Source of the DNA: JANOQP01 sp044227705 | GTDB lineage: Bacteria > Bacteroidota > Bacteroidia > Chitinophagales > Saprospiraceae | Length of the DNA: 38,536 bases | Assembly (NCBI GenBank): GCA_044227705.1 | Contig: JBGAWE010000011.1 | Location: forward strand, 1-38,536 | Direction of reading: 5' to 3' | Shown: positions 30,062 to 38,536 of the stretch, in pieces | How the letters are laid out: each line of letters begins with the position of its first letter | How positions within the stretch are numbered: position 1 is the stretch's first letter | Translations under genes and position numbers: made by a program | The notes under the pieces: generated by a model | Told to the model about the DNA's origin: nothing | Database searches by the model: none | What the model saw: only the letters and a program-made list of their open reading frames with translations

Positions 30062-30913
30062 ATGAAAAAACCGGCTAAAAAAACAGCCCCGCGCCGCCGC
30101 CCGGCTTTCGACCTGCGCGAGAAGCAGTTGCCCATCACGCGCCCCGTGAAGAAGCTCGTCGTCAAAAAGAAAGAGGGCCAAGTGACTGACAATGAGGACT
30201 TTAGGCTCAACAAGTTCGTGGCGCACTGCGGCATCGCCGCCCGCCGCAAGGCCGCCGAGATGGTCAAGGCCGGGCAGATTCTCGTCAACGGCCAGCCCGA
30301 GCTGAACCCCGCCTACATTGTCCAATCGACTGACAAAGTGAGCTTTCAGGGCAAGCTCATCCGCCCCGTCGAGAGCAAGGTCTACATCGTGATGAACAAG
30401 CCAAAGGACGCCATCACCACCCTCGACGACGAGCGCGGCCGCCGCACCGTGATGGACATCATCGGCGAATCCGTCAAGGCCCGAATCTTCCCCGTCGGCC
30501 GCCTCGACCGCGACACGACCGGCCTCCTCCTGCTGACGAACGACGGCGACCTCGCCCAAAAAATGGCCCACCCGAGCTACAAGGTCCAGAAAATCTACCA
30601 CGCCGAGCTGAACCACCCGCTCCGCGACGAAGACCTCGACCGCATCGAAAAGGGCGTCGAACTGGAGGACGGGCTGGCCGGTGTCAACTGGATTCGCCAC
30701 GTCGCCGGCAAGGGCAAAAGGGAGGTCGAACTGGAGATTGTGATTGGAAAGAACCGCGTCGTCCGCCGGATTTTTGAGCACCTCGGCTACGAGGTCGAAC
30801 GGCTCGACCGCATCTATTTCGCAGGGCTGACGAAGAAAGACCTGCCGCGCGGCCGATTCCGCCACCTCACGCAGCGGGAGGTCATCATGCTCAAACATTT
30901 CACGGGGAAATGA
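30062..30913 (+). CDS. rluB: 23S rRNA pseudouridine synthase, RluB/RsuA family
   Basis: 283 residues from ATG 30062 (MKKPAKKTAPRRRP), with a basic N-terminal tail (about 1-45). An S4 RNA-binding domain follows (FRLNKFVAHCGIAARRKAAE, LVNGQPELNPAYIV), then the RsuA-type catalytic domain, with the catalytic Asp in FPVGRLDRDTTGLLLLTNDG and the usual YKVQKIYHAELNHPL and GKNRVVRRIFEHLGYEVERL. Enzymes of this class make pseudouridine in helix 89 of 23S rRNA (RluB) or in 16S rRNA (RsuA). The GxNRxVRRIFE wording and the S4 domain favour RluB; exact site specificity is inferred. A palindromic element follows eight bases after the stop. Confidence 0.92.
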   Translation: MKKPAKKTAPRRRPAFDLREKQLPITRPVKKLVVKKKEGQVTDNEDFRLNKFVAHCGIAARRKAAEMVKAGQILVNGQPELNPAYIVQSTDKVSFQGKLIRPVESKVYIVMNKPKDAITTLDDERGRRTVMDIIGESVKARIFPVGRLDRDTTGLLLLTNDGDLAQKMAHPSYKVQKIYHAELNHPLRDEDLDRIEKGVELEDGLAGVNWIRHVAGKGKREVELEIVIGKNRVVRRIFEHLGYEVERLDRIYFAGLTKKDLPRGRFRHLTQREVIMLKHFTGK

Positions 30914-30920
30914 CCTTTAG

Positions 30921-31010
30921 TTGAGGCCGCAAGCACGGGCTTCGCTCGCGAGGGCCTCCGGCCCGATGCGTCCCGGCCGCAGGTCTCCGACCTGCGAAAA
31001 CAAGCCTCAA
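30921..31010. repeat. REP-like composite palindrome
   Basis: Outer arms ttgaggc (30921-30927) and gcctcaa (31004-31010) enclose several GC-rich hairpins, including gcaggtc-tcc-gacctgc and overlapping ggcctccggcc-type words. It fills the gap between rluB and the DUF1990 gene and ends two bases before the latter's ATG. It is unrelated in sequence to the GGCCGTTGTTGGC family. Confidence 0.55.
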
Positions 31011-31012
31011 CC

Positions 31013-32545
31013 ATGCTCCTTTCGATTCAAAAACCCGACGCGGACCGCCTCCAGACCTTTCTTGAAGAACACGGCGACGCCCCCTTTTCCTACCCCGAGG
31101 TCGGCCAGTCGCTCGACGGCTCCCCCGCTGGCTACGACGTCGATTTCCACGAAATCCGGCTCGGCGAGGGCCGCGAGGTTTTTGAGAAAGCCGCCGCTGC
31201 GCTGAAAAACTGGCAACAGTTCCCCGCCGGTTGGTGCTTCATCGGCCCGGGCGAGCCGCCGGTCAAGGTCGGGCAGGTGGTGGCGATGTCGGCCCGTGTC
31301 CTCGGCGTTTGGTTTTCCAATCTCGCCAAAATCGTCTATCTCGTTGAGGAGGAAAACCGCTCTGGCTTCGCCTATGGCACCCTCGACGCGCACGTCGAGC
31401 GGGGCGAGGAGGTCTTCCTCGTCGAGCAGCGCGGCGACGGTTCGGTCTGGTACGTCATCCGGGCTTTTTCGCGGCCGAGGTTTTGGGCGGCGCGACTCAA
31501 CTATCCTTTTGCCCGCGACTTGCAAAAGAATTTTGTCGCCGACACGCAGCGGGCGATGCTCGCGGAGGTCGGGGGCGAGGCAACTGGTTCAAAATCAACG
31601 GTTTGGAGCAGCGGGTGGCTGATCGGGCTGATCGGCTTCGCTGCTTGGCTTATGTTCCTCAAGCCGCTCGGCGGCTCCCTTTTGAGCGACACTTGGGGGA
31701 TGCTCATCCTCGGTTTTGCCATGCTCGTCTGCGCCCCAATGGCCTTTGAGCTGGCAGAGCGGATGCTCGGCCGGTCGGCCGTCAGCCGGGCGGTGCGCGG
31801 CGGGCAGCGGCTTGCGCTCGGTTTTTTGCTGGTGCCGCTGGTGCCGCTTGGTTGGCTTTTGCTCTTTCCGTGGCTGTGCATCGGGTGGGTCGGGATCACG
31901 TTTTTGACAGCGGGCTGGGGCCTCGGGTTTCTTCTGTTTGAAAAAAGGCCGGGCGGCTTTTGGGAAAAACTCCCCCGCCGAACGGTCGCTTTCGGCCTCG
32001 CCTTTTTGGCTGTCGGCGGCGGATGGCTCTGCTTCTGGATGCTCGCCGCGCCACCTTTCGGTTTCGACATTGTAATCGCCAGTCTGACCGCCATCCACTT
32101 CCACTTCGCCGGCCTCGTCCTCCCAATCCTCACCGGCCTCGCGGCCGAAAAACTCCCCGGGCCGCTCGCCCGCGCTGCCTGCCTTGGCGTGCTGACCGGC
32201 GTGCCGCTGACCGCGATGGGCATCACGGCGAGCCAGTTCGGGCAGAAGCTGCCTGGAAATACTCGCGCCTCGTGGATGGCGACGGTAGGGATGCTGGTCG
32301 TGGTTTTGCATGGAAAACTGGCCGTTTTAGCCAAAACCAGCCGGAAGAGACACTGTTCGCCCTCTGCGCCGCGTCGCTGGCTGCGGGCATGGGGCTGGCT
32401 TTTTTGTACGGAATTCGCTCGGTTTACCCCATCGCAGGCCTCGACATCCCGTGGATGCGGGGCTGTTCACGGGACACTCAACTCGCTCGGCTTCGCCGGG
32501 CTGGGGCTGGCCGGGTGGATGCACTTTGCGAGGCGCAGCCGTTGA
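31013..32545 (+). CDS. DUF1990 domain fused to a YndJ-like membrane domain, with two compensating frameshifts
   Basis: A frame of 510 residues. Residues of about 20-190 are DUF1990: FSYPEVGQSLDGSPAGYDVD, AGWCFIGPGEPPVKVGQVVA and VWYVIRAFSRPRFWAARLNY. The rest has about eight hydrophobic helices resembling the YndJ-like family. Between 32333 and 32462 the frame gives a low-complexity basic stretch (SRKRHCSPSAPRRWL), whereas one frame over the sequence reads NQPEETLFALCAASLAAGMG then FLYGIRSVYPIAGLDIPWMR. Loss of one A in the run 32333-32336 and one extra G in 32459-32462 restore a continuous protein. Neither domain has a defined biochemical role. The epimerase gene starts 19 bases later, so the two are likely co-transcribed. 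Confidence 0.8.
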   Translation: MLLSIQKPDADRLQTFLEEHGDAPFSYPEVGQSLDGSPAGYDVDFHEIRLGEGREVFEKAAAALKNWQQFPAGWCFIGPGEPPVKVGQVVAMSARVLGVWFSNLAKIVYLVEEENRSGFAYGTLDAHVERGEEVFLVEQRGDGSVWYVIRAFSRPRFWAARLNYPFARDLQKNFVADTQRAMLAEVGGEATGSKSTVWSSGWLIGLIGFAAWLMFLKPLGGSLLSDTWGMLILGFAMLVCAPMAFELAERMLGRSAVSRAVRGGQRLALGFLLVPLVPLGWLLLFPWLCIGWVGITFLTAGWGLGFLLFEKRPGGFWEKLPRRTVAFGLAFLAVGGGWLCFWMLAAPPFGFDIVIASLTAIHFHFAGLVLPILTGLAAEKLPGPLARAACLGVLTGVPLTAMGITASQFGQKLPGNTRASWMATVGMLVVVLHGKLAVLAKTSRKRHCSPSAPRRWLRAWGWLFCTEFARFTPSQASTSRGCGAVHGTLNSLGFAGLGLAGWMHFARRSR

Positions 32546-32564
32546 AATCTTTTTGAAAAAGAAC

Positions 32565-33483
32565 ATGGGAAACATCCTCCTCGCCGGCGGCTCCGGCCTC
32601 GTCGGCAGCCGACTGACTGAAATTTTGATTGAAAAAAACCATCGCGTCGGCTGGCTCACCCGCCAGCCCGCCGGCTCCGGCCCGATGGTGGAACACTTTC
32701 ACTGGCAGCCGAACCGGAGCGAAATCGACCCGGCCGCCATCGATTGGGCCGATGCCGTCGTCAACCTCGCGGGCGCGGGCATCGCCGAAAAACGATGGTC
32801 GGCCGAGCGGAAAAAGGAGTTGCTCGACAGCCGCATCGGCAGCACGGCCCTGCTAAAAACCGCCATCGAATCGAGCAGGAACCCGCCGAAAACCTACCTC
32901 GGCGCATCGGCCGTCGGCTTCTACGGCCATCGCGGCGACGAGGTTTTGACCGAAAACGCCCCGTCCGGAACCGGCTTTTTGAGCGAGTGCTGCGTCGCCT
33001 GGGAAAAGGCCCACGCCGAAATCGGGAGCCCTCGGCCCGCGCTCGGCCGTCGTCCGCATCGGCATTGTTCTTTCTGAAAAAGGCGGGGCCTTGCCCGAGA
33101 TGATGCGCCCCATCCGGTTCGGCTCGGCGACGTGGTTCGGCGACGGGCGGGCGTGGTACCCGTGGCTACACATCGACGACCTCTGCCGCCTGTTCCTCTT
33201 CCTTCTTGAAAATGAAAACCTCTCGGGCGTGTTCAACGCGGCCGCGCCGGAGCCGTTGACTATCAAGGAGTTGACTCGAAAAATCGCTTCGGGGATGGGC
33301 CGCCCGTGGGCCGTCGGGATGCCGGTTCCGGCGTTCGCGCTGCGGCTTCTTTTTGGGGAAATGGCCGATTGCCTGTTGAATTCCGACCGCGTTTCGAGCG
33401 AGAAAATCCGGGTGGCGGGGTTCGATTTTCAGTTCAACGATGCCGAGGCGGCCGTCCGCGATTTGCTCGAAAGGCGGGTTTGA
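32565..33483 (+). pseudogene. TIGR01777-family epimerase (SDR), split by a single-base frameshift
   Basis: Start ATG 32565 gives MGNILLAGGSGLVGSRLTEI (Rossmann GGSGLVGS), followed by AVVNLAGAGIAEKRWSAERK and TYLGASAVGFYGHRGDEVLT, the signatures of the family. At the run of three Gs 33024-33026 the frame slips. One frame over it continues GALGPRSAVVRIGIVLSEKG, FGSATWFGDGRAWYPWLHID and the DUF1731 C-terminus (RVSSEKIRVAGFDFQF), stopping at 33483. One G too many explains everything; the joined product is about 305 residues. Family members bind NAD(P) but have no agreed substrate. The conserved second half argues that the break is recent or a sequencing error. Confidence 0.85.
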
Positions 33484-33488
33484 ATCTT

Positions 33489-36400
33489 TTATCGAACCTC
33501 CCTTTCGGGGTCGAAAAGGCGCGGCACTTGGTTGTTCATCAAACGAGCAGCCGCGACTTGCCCCCGCTTTTCAGCCCGACGATTTGCCGCATCTCGCTCC
33601 CAGACGCTGAAGCCGGAGAGCCGGTTTTCAATCCTTTCAAAGTTCCCGCCGCCCCGGTTCAGGAGGACGTGCCCCCGGCTCGCGTCGAGCCTCCCGAACT
33701 GCGGGAGGAAGCCCGTGTCGTTGCCGCCCATCACGAGGTCGGGCCGCCCGTCGCCGTCGAGGTCGCCCGACCAGATGGCGCAGACGCATGAAAATTGGAC
33801 CTCCCGCGGCAAATCGACCAGTCGAAACTTGCCGCCGCCGTCGTTGAGCGCGACTGCCGAGCGGAAGAAGTTGCCCTCGCGCACCATCGCCTTCTTGCAA
33901 AGCTCCTCGCCAAAGAGGTCTTGGATGGATTTCATCGCGTAGTCGGCGTGTTTGAGGGCCTTCTTTTTGAGGCTCGGAATCTGCTGGGTCAATTCCTTTT
34001 TCAACGAAACCGGCATGTCGCGGCCGCCGACGGTGCGGGTCATGATCTTGTCGACCGTCCCGTTCGCGTCGAAATCCCAGACCCAGAGCTTGGCTGGGGC
34101 CTCTTTAGTCCCGCCGAAATAGAAGTTCTCGCCCCGGTTGCCGAGGACGAGGTCGAGGTCGCCGTCGCCGTCCACGTCGACCGGCTCGACGGCGTAGAAC
34201 CAGCCGCTCAACTGGTCGAGGTCGGTCGGCATCTTCGAGAACTTGCCGCCGTCGATTTTGAAGACCTGAGGGGCCATCCATTCGCCCACCAAAACCAGCT
34301 CGGGCCTCCCGTCGCCGGTCAGGTCGGCGAGCTTCGCGTCGCAGACCATGCCGAGGGTGTTGAGATCGGGGGCGGCGGTTTTCGTGGCGTCGTGGAAGGT
34401 TCCTTTCCCGTCGTTCTCAAAATGAAACTGCCTCGGCGGAACGCCGTAAACCGCTGGCACTGAACGACTTAAGCAGAGCAAGTCCATGTCGCCGTCGCCA
34501 TCGAAGTCGAACGGTAGGGCGCGGCAGGCGTTCATGCCGTTGAGCGGGAGGGCGCGCTCGTTGCGGGTGAAGCGGCCTTTTTCATTCAAATAGACGCGGC
34601 TTTGCATCAGCGGCGCGGCCACGCTCTGCGCATTGCCGCCGGAGCCGACGAAGAGGTCGAGGTCGCCGTCGCCGTCCGCGTCGAAGAAGGCGGGGGCGGT
34701 GTCTTCAAATGCCGCGTCCTTGTCGAGCGCGGGCTGCGGCGAGCGCGTCCAGCCGCCGGTTTTTGATTGGAGATAGAGCTGCCCGGCCTGCCCCGTCGCG
34801 CCGCAGATGAACAGGTCTTCGAGGCCGTCGCCGTTCGCGTCGCCCGTCGCGGCGCGGGGGCCTTCCCTCGAGATCATGCGGAAAGAGAGGCCTTCTTGGT
34901 AGAAATCGGCGAAACTGTCCTCTTTGTGCTGCTCGAATGGCGAGGCCGCGGCGGCTGTCAGCATCGTGCTTTTCGGCTTTTGGGGGATTTCGTCGGCGAT
35001 GGCCGTCGCGGTCTGCGTCGCGTCGGCCCATGAAAACTGGTAGGTCGAATCGGCCTGCCGGGCTTTCAGGAACGACCTTTTTTGTCAGGCCAAACGACGA
35101 CGAGCGAGTCGCTTTGTCAAGTTTTCACCGGAGCAAAGACGATTTTGTAATCGACCGAGCTTTGAAAGCCCCGCGACGGGACAAGCTGCGTGTTCAAAAT
35201 CTCCCCGTTTCGATAGAGAAAAACCTTCGCGCCGATGGCGAACGTGTTCTGCCCCTTCCCTTTCAGCGAGACGGCGAGATGGTGGTTCTTCGACAGCTTC
35301 TCCGATTTGTTCTCGAAAAGGAAGGCGGGCTGCGCGAGTTTGGTACACCCGCAGGTCGGAGTCGCCGTTGTCGAGGTCGGCGTAGGCGGCGCCGCTGGAA
35401 AAGCTCGGGATGTCAAGGCCCCATTTTTTGGCGACGCTCTCGAATTTGAGGTCGGGCTGGTTCCGGAAAACGGCGTTCGGGATCGGGTTCGACGGCATCT
35501 TCTCGATGATTCGGTCGACCTCCTCCTTCTTGCCGGTCATGGTCATTTTCTGGATGACGTCGTTGGCGAAGAAGTCGATGAAGTCCTGGTCGATGACATC
35601 GCGGAAGATGCCGTTCGACACATAGAGGTCGCGCCGCCCGTCGCCGTCCATGTCGAACAGGAGGGCGCCCCAGCTCCAGTCGCTCGCCGCCGTGCCCGCG
35701 TAGTGGGCGATTTCGGAGAAAGACCCGTCGCGGTTGTTGAGTTGCAGCGAGTTCTGCATGAACTGGTGGTAGAAATCGCGGGAGACCTTGAGCGAGTAGG
35801 TGTTCCAGTTCTCGAAAAGGGTGGTCGTTTTCAGCCGTTTTTCATCGGACGGGAGCATCTCGGTGGTGAAGATTTCGGGGAAGCCGTCGTTGTTGATGTC
35901 TGCCATGTCGGCGCCCATCGAGGCGAGCGAGAGGTGGTCGATCCAATCTGGAAGCTCCTCGTGGAAGGTGCCGTTCTTCTGGTTTACGTAAAGGTAGTCG
36001 CGCTCGAAGAAGTCGTTGGAGACATAGAGGTCGGGCCAGTTGTCGCCGTTCACGTCGCCGACGGTCACGCCGAGGCCGAAGCCGATGAGGCTGCCGTAGA
36101 TGCCCGCCTGCCGGGTCACGTCGGTAAAGTGGCCGTTGTCGTTGCGCAGCAGTTTGTCGTCCCCCCCTTTGAGGAAATCGGCAATGGGCCAGTCGGAAGC
36201 GTAGAGCTGCCGGCTGCCCTTGTTCTCCAACGTGTTGACGGGCATGAAGGAGTTGTTCAGGATGTAGCAGTCGAGGTCGCCATCTCCGTCGTAGTCGAAG
36301 AAGGCGGCGTGAGTGGTGTAGCCGTTCTCGTCGAGGCCGTATTCGGCCGCCTTTTCGGTAAAAGTCCCGTCGTGGTTGTTGATGAAAAGCTCGTTGCGCT

Positions 36401-36824
36401 GGTCGCTCCCTTTTTGGTAGCCGGCGTTGCAGACGTAGATGTCGAGCCAGTCGTCGGCGTTCAAATCGACCATGACGACGCCGGTCGACCAAGCCTTTGT
36501 CCCGGCGACGCCCGCCTTTTTGGTCGCTTCCTCGAACTTCATCCCGCCCTTGTTCATGTAGAGCCGGTTGTCGCCCATGTTGCAGGTGAAGTAGACGTCG
36601 GGCAGGCCGTCGTTGTTGAGGTCGCCGATGGCCACGCCGCCGCCGTTGTAGAAGTTTCGGTAGACGAAGATGTTGAAGTCCTCCGAGGTCTCGATATGGT
36701 TCTCGAAGTCGATGCCCGAGGCGGATGCGGGGATTTTTTGAAACAGTGTGGGGCCGTCGGCCGATCGGTTCTTGCAGGAGAAAAAAGTCGCGGCGAGGAG
36801 CGCGGCGGCGGCGAAGAGGCGCAT
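33489..36824 (-). pseudogene. FG-GAP/VCBS repeat lipoprotein with ASPIC/UnbV domain, interrupted by about five indels
   Basis: Start ATG 36824 gives a lipoprotein signal (MRLFAAAALLAATFFSCKNR, Cys at about 17). FG-GAP repeats follow (GGGVAIGDLNNDGLPDVYFT and many DxDGDGDxD calcium-type loops) up to about 35350. The next segment is the ASPIC/UnbV domain (NHHLAVSLKGKGQNTFAIGA, then SRGFQSSVDYKIVF), read in another frame. DSLVVVWPDKK and TYQFSWADATQT follow in further frames, and a second FG-GAP block runs intact to 33489. Indels are placed near 35344 (+1), 35130 (-1), 35112 (+1), 35081 (+1, six As) and 35065 (+1, three As). Joined, the protein would be about 1110 residues, a common size for this surface family. 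It converges with the epimerase gene. Confidence 0.82.
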
Positions 36825-36842
36825 GGTCTGTTCAGAAAGATT

Positions 36843-36856
36843 TGGCGAATGTAGAA
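36843..36856 (-). promoter_or_regulatory. Candidate promoter word before the FG-GAP lipoprotein gene
   Basis: The minus-strand TTCTACATTCGCCA is identical to 11376-11389. TACATTCG is one base from TAnnTTTG and lies about 20 bases before the ATG. A TTTG lies further upstream at a longer than usual spacing. Confidence 0.35.
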
Positions 36857-36951
36857 CAGGCATCAACCTGCGGCCCTCAAATCGTTTCGGTCAGCGGCCT
36901 TCACGAGCGGGGGTTGCATCCTCGACCGCCGCCCAAAACCGGCACAGCCCA

Positions 36952-38536
36952 TTGAAATCCCAGTTTCTTTCCAATTTTCTTAAAAAAATCAGCGTGGCCG
37001 CGCTGCTTGTCGCCGCGTCGCTCCCCCTCGCCGCGCAGACCCCGCAGGCCCCGCCGCCCGTCGCGCAGGACACCTCGCCGGGCAAGCTTCACGTCGAGTA
37101 CAGCGACTTCGGGGAGATGGTCCTCGGCTCGGGCGACCAGTCGATGGAGAAGTTCAGCGGCAACGTCCGGCTGCGGCAGGGCAAGACCTTGCTGTATGCC
37201 GACACGGTTTTGAAAACAGGGCAGGACGCTCGCGCCTGGGGCCATGTCATCATCGAACAGGGCGACACGGTGAAAATCTTCGCCGATTCGTCGATCTATT
37301 TCGGGGGGCCGAGGGTGGCCGATTTGTTCAGAAACGTGGTTTTGGAGAACGGGCGGCAACAGCTTTTCACCCCAAAGCTCCATTACGACCTCGCCGCCAA
37401 AAGGGCCGATTACGAGGTCGGCGCGACGATGTCGAACGGGAAGACGCAGATCACCAGCCGGCGCGGCCACTATTTCACGGAGGAAAAAAGGGCGCTCTTT
37501 CAGGGCGACGTCGTGGTGACGGACGCGGAGTTCACGGTCAGGACGGACACCATCGCCTTCAACACGGAGACGCAGGTGGCGACCTTCCTCGCCCCGACCC
37601 TCATCTCCCAAAAGGACTCGAAAATCTACACCGAGGCCGGTTTTTACAACACGGAGGACAACTACGCCGAGTTCACGCAGAACCCGCAGTTCACAAAGGG
37701 CGAGCAGAAAGGGAAGGCGAAATCGATGCGCTACGACGGGCGCGGGAAGGTCTTTTTCCTCGACGGCGACGCCCGCGTGGAGGAGGGGATCAAGCTGGCG
37801 GCGGCCGACTCCATCTTCTTCGGAGAGACGGAGGAGCTGACCATCCTGCGCGGCCACTCGACCTACCGCGACAGCTCGCAGACCATCGAGGCCGACAACA
37901 TCCGCCGCGACGGAAAGCTCAAAACCTACCACATCACCGGCCGCGCCCGCGCCTCGAACCCGCCGAACATCATCGAGGGCGATGCCCTCAATTTCAACGA
38001 CGAGCTGGGCGGCGGCTCGGCCGAGGGCAACGTCACCTGGCAGGACACGGCCGCCCGCCTCGCCGTCCGTTGCCGCCACATGGACTACAACAAGAACGAC
38101 GACTACATGCTCGCCGTCGGCGGGGCGGTGGGGAGGAGCCGACCGCTGCTCTCCCTGCCGATGGACAGCGACACGCTCTGGATGGCCTGCGATACGCTCC
38201 ATTCTTTCCGAAAACAAAAGCGCGACTCGCTCGATGTGGACACGGCCCGAATCCTCACCGGGCACTACGACGTGCGGATCTTCAAAACGGACCTGCAGGC
38301 GGTCTGCGACAGCATCCGCTTCGATGCGAACGACTCGACTTTCGTGCTTTACAAAAAGCCCGTGATGTGGTCGGACAGTTCCCAGTTTACGGCCGACACG
38401 ATTCATATCTTGCTGAAAAACAGGCAGATAGAGCGGATGATGCTCCGGCAGACCGCATTCATCGTCAGCCAGCAGGAGCCGGACTCGAGCATCCAAACCC
38501 AGATAAAGGGGAAGAACTGCACGGCCTTTGTCAAAC
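36952..38536 (+). CDS. OstA-like (LptA/LptD N-terminal family) outer-membrane biogenesis protein, cut by window edge
   Basis: A continuous frame of 528 residues runs from TTG 36952 (read as MKSQFLSNFLKKISVAALLV) off the right edge; an in-frame GTG at 36994 is the other start candidate but would cut the signal peptide. After the signal (ending LPLAAQ) come repeated beta-jellyroll OstA units: EKFSGNVRLRQGKTLLYADT, YFTEEKRALFQGDVVVTDAE, YNTEDNYAEFTQNPQF, YDGRGKVFFLDGDARVEEG. The repeated pattern of a GxV edge strand followed by a strand with ADS/ADT is that of OstA_2 proteins of Bacteroidota. It probably takes part in LPS transport or surface assembly, in line with lptB at 2 kb. It diverges from the FG-GAP gene with 127 bases between starts. 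Confidence 0.85.
   Translation, partial: MKSQFLSNFLKKISVAALLVAASLPLAAQTPQAPPPVAQDTSPGKLHVEYSDFGEMVLGSGDQSMEKFSGNVRLRQGKTLLYADTVLKTGQDARAWGHVIIEQGDTVKIFADSSIYFGGPRVADLFRNVVLENGRQQLFTPKLHYDLAAKRADYEVGATMSNGKTQITSRRGHYFTEEKRALFQGDVVVTDAEFTVRTDTIAFNTETQVATFLAPTLISQKDSKIYTEAGFYNTEDNYAEFTQNPQFTKGEQKGKAKSMRYDGRGKVFFLDGDARVEEGIKLAAADSIFFGETEELTILRGHSTYRDSSQTIEADNIRRDGKLKTYHITGRARASNPPNIIEGDALNFNDELGGGSAEGNVTWQDTAARLAVRCRHMDYNKNDDYMLAVGGAVGRSRPLLSLPMDSDTLWMACDTLHSFRKQKRDSLDVDTARILTGHYDVRIFKTDLQAVCDSIRFDANDSTFVLYKKPVMWSDSSQFTADTIHILLKNRQIERMMLRQTAFIVSQQEPDSSIQTQIKGKNCTAFVK

Noticed and set aside
35235..38496. Long frames antisense to the FG-GAP gene (35235-36854, plus) and to the OstA-like gene (36901-38496, minus)
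   Set aside because: Val/Ala/Arg-rich shadow translations without domains; the opposite strands carry clear FG-GAP and OstA repeats.

Overview
The window is a gene-dense, GC-rich piece of a Bacteroidota chromosome. The signs of this are a type IX secretion (T9SS) plug protein, a very large secreted protein with a gliding/T9SS type B C-terminal sorting domain, a hybrid two-component sensor that joins TPR, kinase, receiver and AraC domains, a DUF4290-murA pair, an OstA-like protein, and promoter boxes resembling the Bacteroidota TAnnTTTG -7 element. The high GC content together with FG-GAP/UnbV and choice-of-anchor proteins suggests a Saprospiria-like lineage. That placement is inference.

Layout. 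1-3.3 kb (minus): envelope genes (DUF2279, diacylglycerol/undecaprenol kinase, EEP-family protein, lptB, a lipoprotein). 3.4-7.6 kb (plus): the hybrid sensor, a frameshifted Coq4-like gene, a 42-residue membrane peptide and a rhodanese. 7.7-11.2 kb (minus): the giant T9SS cargo. 11.5-13.4 kb (minus): an ECF sigma factor, two small membrane proteins and an Hsp20. 13.5-15.7 kb (plus): an LpxL-type acyltransferase followed by the T9SS plug. 15.7-18 kb: a flavin/[2Fe-2S] reductase diverging from an AlkB-type hydroxylase, a likely electron-transfer pair. 18.0-18.7 kb: an AT-rich membrane gene bracketed by palindromes. 18.7-22.1 kb (minus): murA, DUF4290 and a degenerate-HD protein with a Pycsar-type membrane domain. 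22.3-22.8 kb: a hairpin-rich non-coding segment. 23-28 kb: htpG, a DMT exporter and hutU. 28.1-30 kb: an HxlR regulator diverging from doxX and a qorB-like gene. 30-33.5 kb: an RluB-type pseudouridine synthase, a DUF1990/YndJ-like protein and a TIGR01777 epimerase. 33.5-36.8 kb (minus): an FG-GAP/UnbV lipoprotein. 36.95 kb to the end (plus): an OstA-like protein cut by the window edge.

The most unusual features are non-coding. First, 22.31-22.81 kb carries three copies of a two-helix hairpin whose stems change in a compensatory way around an almost invariant G-rich (minus strand) loop. With several other hairpins and a terminator, it looks like a minus-strand structured RNA of roughly 500 nt. 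Second, a palindromic repeat family built on GGCCGTTGTTGGC occurs at five places; one copy sits in frame inside the hybrid sensor kinase and another lies just upstream of hutU.

Five genes (Coq4-like, LpxL-like, DUF1990, epimerase, FG-GAP) carry single-base frameshifts, several of them in homopolymers. These could be assembly errors or real decay.
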